Source: Acidobacteria bacterium 28-1 (GTDB lineage Bacteria > Acidobacteriota > Blastocatellia > Pyrinomonadales > Pyrinomonadaceae). From it: a stretch of 40,971 nucleotides of DNA. Shown in pieces: positions 7,162 through 16,147 of the stretch. Position 1 is the first letter of the stretch. Every line of letters starts with the position of its first letter. The position numbers and the translations under genes are program-made. Where the stretch lies: NCBI GenBank assembly GCA_002050365.1, contig MWYZ01000075.1, forward strand, positions 1 through 40,971, read 5' to 3'. The notes beneath the pieces were generated by a model. That model was not told the DNA's origin and searched no databases. It worked only from the letters and a program-made list of their open reading frames with translations.

Positions 7162-8583
7162 CTAAACGGTTGCGCCTTGCTGGACTCGCGCCGTTTCCGG
7201 TTCCGGCGGCACATTCGGCGCGGTTTCGCCCTTGTAGTAATGGCTTCGATCAACGGGGCGCACCAGCAAATTGCTGATGAAACCAATGACCAAGAGTCCA
7301 GCCATAATATAAATTGCGGTCGAATAAGCGTCTTTCGGCGCAACTCCAAGCGATTTGATTTGGTAATCGCGTAGATAAGTGACAATTGAGGGTCCGGCAA
7401 TTGCGGCGGCTGACCAAGCCGTCAGCAATCTGCCGTGAATCGCGCCGACTTGATGTGTGCCGAACATATCTCTTAAATAAGCCGGAATAGTCGCAAAACC
7501 GCCGCCGTACATTGATAAAATCACGCAGAAAGTAACGACAAACAGCACCAAATTTCCCGCGCTGCCGAGTGACGGGACGAGCGCATATAAGGCACAGCCT
7601 AGTCCTAGATAAACCATATAAGTGTATTTGCGCCCGATGATGTCGGACAATGACGACCAGAAAAAGCGTCCGACCAGGTTGAAAAGCGAAAGCAGTCCGA
7701 CAAAACCTGCCGCCGCCGCCGCCGTTACTCTGCCCGGAAACATTTCCTGAATCAACGGTGAGGCTTGCGCCAAAATACCGATTCCTGCCGTGACATTTAA
7801 AAAAAGAACGAGCCAAAGCAGGTAAAACTGCGGCGTTTTGATAGCTTCGTCAGCCGTTACACTGGCACTGGTAATCATTGCGTTACCCTGTTTGACCGGC
7901 GGCGTGTAGCCTTCCGGTTTCCAGTCTGCCGCCGGAACGCGCACCGTAAATACGCCGAACATCATCAAAATAAAATAGATAATGCCCATCGTGACGAAAG
8001 TTTGAAGCACGCCGACCGATGTCGGCGTGGCGTAAAACTTCATCAGGTTGTCCGCGAGTGGCGAGCCAATCAGCGCGCCGCCGCCGAAGCCCATAATTGC
8101 CATCCCCGTCGCCATTCCCGGACGGTCGGGAAACCATTTAATCAAGGTTGAAACCGGCGAAATATAACCCAATCCTAAACCAATACCGCCGAGAACGCCT
8201 GAGCCTAAATACAAAAGCCAGATGATGTGCAGGTAAACTCCCAACGCGGAAATCATAAATCCCCCGCAGAAACACAAAGCCGAAACAAACATCGCTTTGC
8301 GTGGTCCGACGCGTTCGAGCCATTTGCCGAACAGCGCGGCGGAAAGACCAAGAAAAACAAACGCGATATTGAAAATCCAAACCGTCGTCGTCAAATCCCA
8401 ATCTTGTCCGGGAACATATTCTTTGATACCGATAAGTTTTGACAACGGTAAGCTGAAAACCGACAGCGAATAAGCCTGACCGATACACAGATGAACGGCG
8501 AGCGCGGCGGGCGGAACAAGCCAGCGACTGTAACCTGGCGGTGCAATCGTGTGGTCACGATCCAGAAAAGAAAGAACCGACAT
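7162..8583 (-). CDS. OFA-family MFS transporter (oxalate/formate antiporter or YhjX-like)
   Basis: The 473-residue protein has about 12 hydrophobic segments. The N-terminal half carries QAYSLSVFSLPLSKL and the GKWLERVGPRKAMFVSA loop, the MFS A-motif region, followed by GIGLGLGYISPVSTLIKWFPDRPGMATG, which is strongly typical of the oxalate:formate antiporter family (TC 2.A.1.11). The substrate could be oxalate, formate, lactate or pyruvate. The molybdoenzyme and fdhD just upstream on the same strand suggest formate or a related carboxylate; this is inference. A strong AAGGAGG precedes the ATG at 8583. No oxalate-degrading enzymes are present in the window. Confidence 0.9.
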   Translation of the reverse strand: MSVLSFLDRDHTIAPPGYSRWLVPPAALAVHLCIGQAYSLSVFSLPLSKLIGIKEYVPGQDWDLTTTVWIFNIAFVFLGLSAALFGKWLERVGPRKAMFVSALCFCGGFMISALGVYLHIIWLLYLGSGVLGGIGLGLGYISPVSTLIKWFPDRPGMATGMAIMGFGGGALIGSPLADNLMKFYATPTSVGVLQTFVTMGIIYFILMMFGVFTVRVPAADWKPEGYTPPVKQGNAMITSASVTADEAIKTPQFYLLWLVLFLNVTAGIGILAQASPLIQEMFPGRVTAAAAAGFVGLLSLFNLVGRFFWSSLSDIIGRKYTYMVYLGLGCALYALVPSLGSAGNLVLFVVTFCVILSMYGGGFATIPAYLRDMFGTHQVGAIHGRLLTAWSAAAIAGPSIVTYLRDYQIKSLGVAPKDAYSTAIYIMAGLLVIGFISNLLVRPVDRSHYYKGETAPNVPPEPETARVQQGATV

Positions 8584-8731
8584 TTAGTTTTCCTCCTTAA
8601 AATGACTGACGTTTGAAATAGATTTAGTTTTTGAAAAACTTTTATGGCGAACGAAAAAGCGTTGACGAATTACCTTTTATAGAAACATTTAAAGGCTTCG
8701 AAATCTGGCATATCATCAACGCGAAAAACAA

Positions 8732-11548
8732 TTATTTGTCAGATTGCAAATTGTAAATAGTCTTTGCCGCAGCACCGATGAACGCCGTCCAAATCGCCGC
8801 GCTGACTACCATTTTGAGATTTGTTTTGCTCAGGAAACTTGTTTTCGCACGATGATTTACGCTTTGATTAGCGGGCGCGTTTGCGTAACCGGCAACGTAA
8901 TCGTAATCAAATTTACCGACAATTCCGGCTTCACCCGTTTTCGATTCGTGCGGCGCAACCGTGATGCGGACGAATTTGGAAACCGGTGTGTTGCTGCGGT
9001 CTGCCGTCGAGTCAATTGGCACAAGCACGTTTGCTTCGGGAAAATACGTTGCCGTACAGCGTGGCGGAATGTCATACGGCACAACGATAAAATGTCGGGC
9101 GTGCCGTTCGCCGTCGTCAAAATGACTTATCAAATCGACGACTTGTCCGGTTTTCAGATTGCGTTCGCGCATATCTTCCGGGTTCATCAAAATCACCCGC
9201 CGCTCGTTGTGAATACCGCGATAACGGTCTTCGAGTCCGTAAATAGTCGTGTTGAATTGGTCGTGCGTCCGAATCGTCATCATAATCAGATCATCCGGCG
9301 AAAATGTATGAATCGGCAATTCGTGAACGGTGAAGTTGGCTTTATTTGTCGCCGTTGGATAAACCCCTGTCCGCGGCGCATTCGGCAGATAAAAACCGCC
9401 GCCGTGTCGGACGCGCTCGTTATAATTATCGAAACCGGGAATCGTGCGCTCGATTTTTTCCCGAATGTTGTCGTAATCGGAAACCATCGCGTCCCAATCA
9501 ACCGTTGATTTACTGCCCAAAACAGCTTTCGCTAAGTTTGCGACAATCCACGGTTCGCTTCGCAAATGTTCGCTCGTTGGCTCTAAAATACCTTTCGACA
9601 TCTGCACCACGCCCATCGAATTTTCGCAACTTACGAATTGATAGCCGCCTTTTTGCGCATCTTTTTCCGAGCGTCCGAGACACGGCAAAATCAATGCTTC
9701 TTCGCCCGTAATCAAAGCCGTGCGGTTAAGTTTGGTAATAACCTGCGCGGTTAATTTAGTGCGCTGCAAAGCCTTTGCCGTGTATTCTGTGTCGGGCGTC
9801 GCAGAAAGAAAATTGCCGCCGAGCGCGAAGAAAACTTTGCCGCGCCCGACATACATCGCCTTGATTGCTTCCACCGTATCGTAACCGTGATGACGCGGCG
9901 CGGTAAAGTTAAATTCTTTGTCGAGCGATTTCAAAAATTCTTCGCGGGGTCGTTCCCAAATGCCGACGGTTCTATCGCCCTGGACGTTTGAATGCCCGCG
10001 AACAGGACACAACCCCGCGCCTTCGCGTCCGATGTTTCCCCGCAGAAAATGCAGATTGGCGATTTCCTGAATCGTGCCGACGGCGTTTTTATGCTGTGTT
10101 AAACCCATCGCCCAGCAAGTAATCACGCGATTCGATTTTATATAAAGCGCGGCGGCTTCCTCAATAAGAGCGCGGCTGACTCCGCTTTGTTCAACGATGT
10201 CGTCCCAATTGGCGTTTTCGAGATTTGCCCTGAATTCTTCAAAACCGGCGGTGTCGCGTTCGATAAAATTTTTGTCGAGAACCGTTCCGGGATTTGCCCG
10301 TTCCGCCTCGAACATAAACTTCATCATTCCCTTCAAAACCGCCATATCGCCGTTAATGCGGACCGGCAAATGCAAATCTGAAAGCGGCGTTCCTTTATTT
10401 CCTAAAACAGCAATCGGAAATTTTAGCGGATTTTTGTATTCCTGCGGATTCGGGTTGACGACGCTCAAAAGTCCGGCTTCGGGCAGCGGATTCATTGTCA
10501 GAATTTTCGCGCCGTTGTGCTTTGCCTGTTCGAGTGAAGTCAGCATTCGCGGGTGATTCGTTCCCGGATTTTGTCCGAGAATAATTATTAAATCGCACTT
10601 GTTAAAATCTTCGAGTGTCACCGTTCCTTTGCCGATGCCAATGCTTTCGGTTAACGCCGTGCCTGAAGATTCGTGGCACATATTCGAGCAGTCGGGCAAA
10701 TTATTCGTGCCGAATTGTCGTATGAAAAGCTGGTAAAGATACGCGGCTTCGTTTGACGCTCTACCGGAAGTATAAAAAATCGCTTCATCGGGCGTGTCAA
10801 GCGCGTTTAATTCCTTTCCCAAAAGCGAAAAAGTGTTTTCCCAAGAAATCGGTTCGTAGTGCGTCGCGCCTTTTCGCAAATACATCGGATGCGTGATGCG
10901 CCCTTGTTTGCCAAGCCAAAAGTCGGATTTGTGCGAGAGTTCGGCGACGGTGTATTGCTTAAAAAAATTCGGCGTAACCTGTTTTGTCGTCGCTTCGTCG
11001 GCGACGGCTTTCGCGCCGTTTTCGCAGAATTCAAAAAAATGACGCTCGCCGTCCGGGTCTGCCCACGCGCACGATTGACAATCAAAACCGTCTTTTTGAT
11101 TCATCGTCTTGAGCGTTCGCAGGGTTCGAATGACTCCCATTTCGCCGAGCGCGTGTTTCATCGTCGAGAGAATCGCCGGCAGTCCCGCCGCTGTGTGTTC
11201 CGGTTCGGTAACGCGCAAGCCGGTAAATTCTTCGGGCGTTTCGGCACTAATTGAATTGCCGTTTTTACCGTTTTCTTTGACAAATCGATTGCCGTCGGTT
11301 GTCAAACTTTCGTGTGAATTACGCTCTTCCGACGCTTCCGCCTGTGCCATCTGTTCGCCCGCGCTGTTCGCTCCGTTCGGCGATTCGATGGCTTCTTGAA
11401 TAATATCGTTTTCCGAACGAATGTCATCTTTGCCAGCCGTCCAGTGGCTCGCTTGCGTGTTGTCGGCAGCATTCGCCGCTTCGTGTGCGCCTTCGATTTG
11501 CGCTCCTTCGCGCGGGTCAATTTCTTGGGTAAGTTCTCTGTTTGACAT
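8732..11548 (-). CDS. FdhF/YdeP-family molybdopterin oxidoreductase with N- and C-terminal extensions
   Basis: The 938-residue protein has a YdeP-type molybdopterin oxidoreductase core. Visible are FDCQSCAW at about residue 153, HPMYLRKG at about 220, FYTSGRASNEAAYLYQLFIR at about 258-277, PDCSNMCHESSG at about 285-296, GQNPGTNHPRM, and the C-terminal cofactor-binding region with RTHDQFNTTIYG and FPEANVLVP. The first ~105 residues are an acidic, low-complexity extension not usual in the family. The last ~30 residues form a hydrophobic helix (MVVSAAIWTAFIGAAAKTI) that could anchor it to the membrane. No selenocysteine codon is needed. The FdhD neighbour suggests a formate-dehydrogenase-like activity, but YdeP substrates remain uncertain. 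GGGAG precedes the ATG. Confidence 0.88.
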   Translation of the reverse strand: MSNRELTQEIDPREGAQIEGAHEAANAADNTQASHWTAGKDDIRSENDIIQEAIESPNGANSAGEQMAQAEASEERNSHESLTTDGNRFVKENGKNGNSISAETPEEFTGLRVTEPEHTAAGLPAILSTMKHALGEMGVIRTLRTLKTMNQKDGFDCQSCAWADPDGERHFFEFCENGAKAVADEATTKQVTPNFFKQYTVAELSHKSDFWLGKQGRITHPMYLRKGATHYEPISWENTFSLLGKELNALDTPDEAIFYTSGRASNEAAYLYQLFIRQFGTNNLPDCSNMCHESSGTALTESIGIGKGTVTLEDFNKCDLIIILGQNPGTNHPRMLTSLEQAKHNGAKILTMNPLPEAGLLSVVNPNPQEYKNPLKFPIAVLGNKGTPLSDLHLPVRINGDMAVLKGMMKFMFEAERANPGTVLDKNFIERDTAGFEEFRANLENANWDDIVEQSGVSRALIEEAAALYIKSNRVITCWAMGLTQHKNAVGTIQEIANLHFLRGNIGREGAGLCPVRGHSNVQGDRTVGIWERPREEFLKSLDKEFNFTAPRHHGYDTVEAIKAMYVGRGKVFFALGGNFLSATPDTEYTAKALQRTKLTAQVITKLNRTALITGEEALILPCLGRSEKDAQKGGYQFVSCENSMGVVQMSKGILEPTSEHLRSEPWIVANLAKAVLGSKSTVDWDAMVSDYDNIREKIERTIPGFDNYNERVRHGGGFYLPNAPRTGVYPTATNKANFTVHELPIHTFSPDDLIMMTIRTHDQFNTTIYGLEDRYRGIHNERRVILMNPEDMRERNLKTGQVVDLISHFDDGERHARHFIVVPYDIPPRCTATYFPEANVLVPIDSTADRSNTPVSKFVRITVAPHESKTGEAGIVGKFDYDYVAGYANAPANQSVNHRAKTSFLSKTNLKMVVSAAIWTAFIGAAAKTIYNLQSDK

Positions 11549-11586
11549 TATTAAATCTCCCTTGTTCGTTCTCTACAAGTAATTTT

Positions 11587-11991
11587 TTAGCCGCATTTTC
11601 CCGTCGGATGCGGAAAAGCGTCGGCGTTGTCCGCGTCATTTTTTCTATCCAGACACACAAAATCTTTTTCAATCAAAAGTTTTAAAACATTTTCCGAAGT
11701 ACCATTTTGCTTTCCGTTTTCAATTGATTGCTCACTCTTTAAGCTAACTTCGTCGGAATCAACCCAATTTCGCGCCATCGAATCAGGAATCGACACCGTA
11801 ACTTTATTATCAATAAAATTTGCGCTAATTTCCTGCGCTTCGCTGTCGGCTTCAAGCACGTAACTTAACTGCGCGGCGGGCGATGCGCCAAATTGAATTG
11901 TTTCCATCACGCGCCCGGTCGTGCCGAATAGCTCGACTTCACCGCGCAAAAGACGCAAGCGAAGCGAATTTCCTCTGATGCGAAGTTTCAT
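11587..11991 (-). CDS. DUF7009-like protein
   Basis: The 134-residue soluble protein starts MKLRIRGNSLRLRL and ends with an Asp-rich then FPHPTGKCG tail. Both ends match, from memory, the pattern of DUF7009 proteins, whose role is unknown. It lies between fdhD and the molybdoenzyme gene on the same strand with short gaps (28 and 38 bp), so it is probably co-transcribed and may help the molybdoenzyme. The C-terminal Cys/His/Asp cluster could bind metal; this is speculative. Confidence 0.65.
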   Translation of the reverse strand: MKLRIRGNSLRLRLLRGEVELFGTTGRVMETIQFGASPAAQLSYVLEADSEAQEISANFIDNKVTVSIPDSMARNWVDSDEVSLKSEQSIENGKQNGTSENVLKLLIEKDFVCLDRKNDADNADAFPHPTGKCG

Positions 11992-12019
11992 AATTTAAAA
12001 AGTATTGCCAAACTGAAAA

Positions 12020-12952
12020 TCATTGCCCCGCCATTATTGATGCTTTTGCTTTAATAAACTTGTTGGATTCGACTTTTTCCCGGCTAAAAATAGCGCTTTC
12101 ATTGATTCTTTCCGCGCCGGTGTAAATGTTAAAACGGTTGTCACGGACAAAACCCAAAAGCGTCATTCCGTATTCGCGGGCGAGTTCTACCGCCAAACTC
12201 GACGGCGCACCGACCGCCGCCAAAATTGGAATGCCCGCCATCAGAGCCTTTTGCACGAGTTCAAAACTGGCGCGTCCGCTAACCAATAATAATTTGTCGG
12301 AGACCGGCGTTTTGCCCGCCAGAAATTGCGTCCCGACAAGTTTGTCAACGGCGTTGTGCCGCCCGACATCTTCGCGCAAACTATCCATTTTACCTGCCGA
12401 GTCAAAAAGCGCGGCGGCGTGCAGCCCGCCGGTGCGGTCAAAGACGTTTTGCGCCGTTCGCAAGGTTTCAGGCAAACGGTTAATCGTTTCCGCCGTGAAA
12501 ATGGGTTTCGCGGTTTCTTTCAATCGGCAAACGCTGGTTTGCAACGCTTCAATCGAAGTTTTTCCGCATACGCCGCAACTCGAACTCGTATAAAAATGTC
12601 GTTCGAGCCGTTTGAAATCAATAATTACATCAGAGCGCAAATCGACGCGCACCGTATTTCGTAAATTGCTGTCTTTTCTTGGCACGCCGCAGTGTCCGAT
12701 TCGGTTGATTTGCGCGGCTAATTTGATAATGCCTTCGGTGAAAAGAAATCCGGCGGCGAGTTCAAAATCGTCGCCCGGCGTGCGCATTGTGATAGAAATA
12801 TTTTTATGTGTGGCTTTTCCGTTTTCAATAAAACCGAGACGAATTTCCAGCGGTTCTTCAACCGCGAGCGCGTCTGTTTCAACCATGACTTTGCAGTTGT
12901 TTTTCACGCGATAAACGGGTATTTCCGTAAAATTCGATTCTTTTTTCATCAA
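12020..12952 (-). CDS. fdhD: Formate dehydrogenase accessory sulfurtransferase FdhD
   Basis: The 310-residue protein has the family landmarks: LAAGFLFTEGII at about 66-77, the persulfide-relay CGVCG at about 126-130, GGLHAAALFD, REDVGRHNAVDKLVG, SGRASFELVQKAL and GAPSSLAVELA. FdhD moves sulfur from the IscS cysteine desulfurase to the molybdenum cofactor of formate dehydrogenases. It is the first gene of a minus-strand block with the DUF7009-like gene and the YdeP/FdhF enzyme, which strengthens the formate link. The second in-frame Met directly after the first leaves the exact start uncertain by one codon. Confidence 0.93.
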   Translation of the reverse strand: MMKKESNFTEIPVYRVKNNCKVMVETDALAVEEPLEIRLGFIENGKATHKNISITMRTPGDDFELAAGFLFTEGIIKLAAQINRIGHCGVPRKDSNLRNTVRVDLRSDVIIDFKRLERHFYTSSSCGVCGKTSIEALQTSVCRLKETAKPIFTAETINRLPETLRTAQNVFDRTGGLHAAALFDSAGKMDSLREDVGRHNAVDKLVGTQFLAGKTPVSDKLLLVSGRASFELVQKALMAGIPILAAVGAPSSLAVELAREYGMTLLGFVRDNRFNIYTGAERINESAIFSREKVESNKFIKAKASIMAGQ

Positions 12953-13228
12953 ACTTCTTTCTGGATTTTAAAAAGTTTTCGGCGATTTTCAATTCGGATG
13001 TTTAATGAAGAATTAACACTTTGATAACTCAAAGTCAATAAGAAATTTTTGCTTGTCAAACAGTATTGTTGAAATAGAAAAATCCCAAATCAAAATTTTG
13101 TTTGAAAAAAATTTATCTTATGACCGAATAGCAAAAATCAACAAAACATACAACAAACGGAAAAAGAAAAATGCTAAACAAAATCAACCAAAATGAACTT
13201 ATTACAAATCATGAAAACTAAATTTTAA

Positions 13229-13286
13229 GACTTAAAGTCCTGTGTCCCTTGTGAACCTGCGGGTTTCGATTTCCGCCCTTAACACC
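13229..13286 (+). pseudogene. Degenerate intronless copy of the tRNA-Leu(UAA) 3' half (attR-like)
   Basis: From the anticodon loop (GACTTAAAGTCC) through TGTGTCCCTTGTG, the T arm and a degenerate acceptor end, the segment aligns with the 3' exon of the tRNA-Leu at 6421-6473. TCCTGTGTCCCTTGTG is identical in both. Small insertions and deletions in the T arm and a damaged CCA end make it non-functional. GACTT is joined directly to AAA, so this copy never had, or has lost, the intron. No 5' half lies upstream. Such a lone 3' half is what integrases that target tRNA genes leave at the far end of an island. Confidence 0.8.
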
Positions 13287-13300
13287 GTTAGTATTTTTAC

Positions 13301-13332
13301 AAAAGCCTTAATTTTTTTTAGGCTTTTGCCTT
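13301..13332 (+). terminator. Rho-independent-like terminator after the tRNA 3'-half copy
   Basis: AAAAGCCT (13301-13308) and AGGCTTTT (13320-13327) form an 8-bp stem around a T-rich loop. The intact tRNA-Leu at 6473 has no comparable hairpin behind it. This is consistent with the hairpin being the tRNA gene's original terminator, displaced by an insertion. Confidence 0.55.
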
Positions 13333-13392
13333 TTGCGCCGAAACAACTGGCATAATTATTGCCGTTGTGCTTTTTAGTTTAACGAGGTAATT

Positions 13393-13992
13393 ATGAAAAA
13401 ATTAGATGTTTTATTACACATTATTTCGGTTTTTGTTATCAGTTTTGTTTTTTTTCAAGATGCTCCGGCGCAAAGTGGTGCCGACCGCGTTTTGATAAAC
13501 GAAGCAAACAGAATTACTAATGATAACTTTACAGTTTCGACGCAAACGCCAAAAGGTGCGCACATTTATTCAGTCAATCAGCCGAACTCCCAAATGCTGA
13601 ATGCGATTGATAAAGGACTTGCCGACCTTTTTGCAGTTGCGCAAAAAAACAAATATCAAAAACGTCTGAATTATTCCGATTACACAATTTTCATCGCCAA
13701 AGCCGATAGAGATAAAGACATTAATAAAAATTATTCGCCGGATATTGCCGTCGGTGCGGCGCAATATAAGGGAAGCGTTTATGACCAAGGCGGTTTTGTT
13801 TATGCGGCGGGAATGGTTTTAGCGTATAATCCGTGTGCGTTTGTTTTTGCCGAACACACTAAAGATTTTCAGCGTGTTTCCAATGTTGTCCGTTTTGAAG
13901 GCGAGCATCTCGTTCTTTATCACAACGACCGCAAACTCTACAACAAAACCGCCGACCACAGCCGAGGTGGTGGACATCCGATTCTAAAGTGA
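13393..13992 (+). CDS. Secreted hypothetical protein
   Basis: The 199-residue protein has an N-terminal signal peptide (LLHIISVFVISFVFFQ, then APAQS as likely cleavage site). The mature part is polar, with NYSDYTIFIAKADRD and AAGMVLAYNPCAFVFAEHT in the middle and RGGGHPILK at the end. I do not recognise a catalytic motif. A clear GAGG precedes the ATG. The stop codon is embedded in the left arm of a heptamer-type hairpin. The gene lies just outside the tRNA 3'-half copy. Confidence 0.75.
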   Translation: MKKLDVLLHIISVFVISFVFFQDAPAQSGADRVLINEANRITNDNFTVSTQTPKGAHIYSVNQPNSQMLNAIDKGLADLFAVAQKNKYQKRLNYSDYTIFIAKADRDKDINKNYSPDIAVGAAQYKGSVYDQGGFVYAAGMVLAYNPCAFVFAEHTKDFQRVSNVVRFEGEHLVLYHNDRKLYNKTADHSRGGGHPILK

Positions 13993-14073
13993 AAATGTGA
14001 AAAAGTAAAAAAGGGAAAAAGTTGGATTAGCGAAACTCAACTAACTTTTTCCCTTTTTTACTTTTTCACTTTC
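13987..14073. repeat. GTGAAAA-type inverted repeat after the secreted-protein gene
   Basis: The left arm at 13987-14024 (AAGTGAAAATGTGAAAAAGT and on) begins at the stop codon of the preceding gene. The right arm is at about 14038-14073 (ACTTTTTCCCTTTTTTACT and on). The arms pair over roughly 30 bp. It is close in sequence to the hairpin at 34687-34793 and could act as a terminator. Confidence 0.8.
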
Positions 14074-14268
14074 TAAACTATATCGTGCAATTCCTCAACG
14101 ATAAAGTGACCCTCTAAGTGATGGACATCTGTTGGGTTTGGCTTTAAAATTCCCCAAAACAACGTTTTTATTGAGTCTCTCGTTTATTTTCCGACAATGG
14201 CACAACCATTGCTTTTACACTTCGCGGATGTCGTAGTTTGATAAAATCCGCGAAGATGGAGGTCAAAT

Positions 14269-14886
14269 ATGAACTTTTGGCGATTAGCGACTAAAGTCTT
14301 CGCGTTTATTTTTTTGCTCTTTGTAAATTTTACTTTTTTGAATGCCCAAACCGATTCGAGCATTTATCAGCTTCAAGCAGGTACGATAATGCGGCTTCAG
14401 ATGGACAATGAAATTAATTCCAAAGTCGCCAGCGTGAACGATACATTTACGACGACACTTACTGTGCCGGTTAAAGTTCAGGAAATGGTTGTGCTGCCGG
14501 TCGGGACGGTTATTGAAGGACGCGTAACGAAAGTCAAACGTGCTTCTTATGGCGGCAGAGGGGGAAGTTTGGAAGTTTCATTTCAAACGCTTCAGCTGTT
14601 AAATGGTGGGAAACGAGGAATTGAAGGCGTTTTGGTTACTGAATTAAAAGCTGAATCTTCACAAACAGCAAATGTTTTGACAATTCTCGGTGGTACCGCA
14701 CTCGGCGGAATCGTCGGAGCGCTTTCAAGAAGTCAAAACGGTTCATTGATTGGTGCCGGAGTCGGCGCGGGCGCGGGAACAAGCGTTGCATTTTTGAGAA
14801 AAGGCAGTGACGTGAAAATTAGAGCCGCCGAAGAATTTGAGATAAAACTGACGAAGAACGTAAATTTGCCGGTGCAAGATTATTGA
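14269..14886 (+). CDS. Secreted/envelope protein with beta-rich domain and glycine zipper
   Basis: The 205-residue protein begins with a signal peptide (VFAFIFLLFVNFTFLNAQ). A beta-rich domain follows with IYQLQAGTIMRLQMDNEI and VLPVGTVIEGRVTKVKRA, resembling the TrbI-like barrel of envelope proteins. A Gly-rich segment comes next (LGGTALGGIVGALSR, GAGVGAGAGTSV, about residues 143-172), a glycine zipper that could insert in a membrane. A GGAGG-type site precedes the ATG. No enzyme motif is seen. A strong terminator follows. Confidence 0.7.
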   Translation: MNFWRLATKVFAFIFLLFVNFTFLNAQTDSSIYQLQAGTIMRLQMDNEINSKVASVNDTFTTTLTVPVKVQEMVVLPVGTVIEGRVTKVKRASYGGRGGSLEVSFQTLQLLNGGKRGIEGVLVTELKAESSQTANVLTILGGTALGGIVGALSRSQNGSLIGAGVGAGAGTSVAFLRKGSDVKIRAAEEFEIKLTKNVNLPVQDY

Positions 14887-14931
14887 AAATTTTATAAGTT
14901 TGGTCGTTAGCGATAGCTTGTGCGACCATTT

Positions 14932-14976
14932 AAAAGCCCGATGCGAAGGGGAGAGCGCATCGGGCTTTTGTTTTTT
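14932..14976 (+). terminator. Strong rho-independent terminator
   Basis: AAAAGCCCGATGCG (14932-14945) pairs with CGCATCGGGCTTTT (14956-14969), followed by a T tract to 14976. It closes the preceding envelope-protein gene. A weaker hairpin (TGGTCG...CGACCA, 14901-14928) lies just before it. Confidence 0.92.
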
Positions 14977-15142
14977 AAAATTATTTCCATTTATATAACT
15001 GATTTACAAAATACTTAAGTCTTGCCGGACGATTTTAAATATTTTGTGATTCCTTTATTTGCCGTCGTTGCCCGTGCCGTCATAAAATAAGGTTTTTAAT
15101 TTTTAGAATTCAAAAAACTTATTTAAATAGAGAGGAATAAAA

Positions 15143-16075
15143 ATGGTTAGACGTAACAAAATTACCGTCGTTGGCGCAGGAAATGTCGGTGCAACCGCCG
15201 CGCATTGGATTGCCAGCAAAGAATTAGCTGACGTTGTTTTGGTGGATATTGTCGAAGGAACTCCGCAAGGCAAATCGCTCGATTTAGCGCAAGCCGCACC
15301 GATTGACGGTTTCGATGTGAAACTGGTCGGCGCAAATTCTTATGAAGAAACAAAAGATTCTGATGTCGTAATAATTACGGCTGGACTTCCGCGAAAACCC
15401 GGAATGAGCCGCGATGATTTATTGAAAACCAATTCGGACATCGTTGGAAAAGTAACCGAAGAAGTGGCAAAATATTCGCCCGACGCTTTTCTCATTATCG
15501 TTTCAAATCCGCTCGACGCGATGGCGCAAGTGGCGTTTAAGCGTTCGGGTTTTCCGAAAAATCGCGTAATGGGAATGGCGGGCGTTTTGGATTCGGCGCG
15601 GATGCGTTGTTTTTTAGCCGAAGCCTTAAATGTTTCGGTCGAAAACGTAACGGCTTTTGTGCTTGGCGGACACGGCGATACGATGGTTCCGCTTCCGCGT
15701 TATTCGACTTGCGCTGGAATTCCCGTAACCGAACTTCTCCCCAAAGAACAACTCGACGAAATCCTTAAGCGCACGGCAAACGGCGGCGCGGAAATTGTTG
15801 GACTTCTTAAAACAGGTTCGGCTTATTACGCTCCCAGCTTAGGCGCGGTTGAAATGGCGGAAGCGATTTTGAAAGACAAGAAAAAGATTCTGCCGTGCGC
15901 CGTTTATCTTGAAGGCGAATACGGCATCAATAATTTGTTCGTCGGCGTTCCTTGCAAACTCGGCAGAAATGGTGTCGAACAAATCATCGAAATCAGTTTG
16001 ACTAACGACGAACGCGCCGCTTTGCAAAAAAGCGCGGGCGCGGTGCAGGAATTGATTGACATTCTCGGCATTTAA
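15143..16075 (+). CDS. mdh: Malate dehydrogenase (LDH-like type)
   Basis: The 310-residue enzyme has the N-terminal NAD motif [24 protein letters not shown] with the substrate-binding Arg residues of the mobile loop (as in malate rather than lactate enzymes), VSNPLDAM, and the catalytic His in [13 protein letters not shown] (about residues 173-185). It interconverts malate and oxaloacetate in the TCA cycle, which matches the sdh operon a few kb away. AGAGGAA precedes the ATG. Single-gene unit with its own terminator. Confidence 0.94.
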   Translation: MVRRNKITVVGAGNVGATAAHWIASKELADVVLVDIVEGTPQGKSLDLAQAAPIDGFDVKLVGANSYEETKDSDVVIITAGLPRKPGMSRDDLLKTNSDIVGKVTEEVAKYSPDAFLIIVSNPLDAMAQVAFKRSGFPKNRVMGMAGVLDSARMRCFLAEALNVSVENVTAFVLGGHGDTMVPLPRYSTCAGIPVTELLPKEQLDEILKRTANGGAEIVGLLKTGSAYYAPSLGAVEMAEAILKDKKKILPCAVYLEGEYGINNLFVGVPCKLGRNGVEQIIEISLTNDERAALQKSAGAVQELIDILGI

Positions 16076-16108
16076 TTTTTACAAAACAAATTAAATTGTA
16101 GTGAACAG

Positions 16109-16140
16109 AAAAAAGGAAAGTCTTCGGGCTTTCCTTTTTC
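16109..16140. terminator. Bidirectional terminator between mdh and the convergent kinase gene
   Basis: An A-run plus GGAAAGTC pairs with GGCTTTCC plus a T-run around a UUCG tetraloop (stem about 16109-16139, one T-G wobble). The flanking A and T tracts let it work in both directions between the convergent genes ending at 16075 and 16148. Confidence 0.9.
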
Positions 16141-16147
16141 AGTTGTC

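Noticed and set aside
8744..9508. Long plus-strand open frame opposite the molybdoenzyme gene.
   Set aside because: It is Arg/Cys-rich and matches nothing; the minus strand carries a clear conserved enzyme.
10187..10556. Overlapping plus-strand frames in the 10.2-10.6 kb region.
   Set aside because: Codon pattern and composition are those of the reverse complement of the molybdoenzyme.
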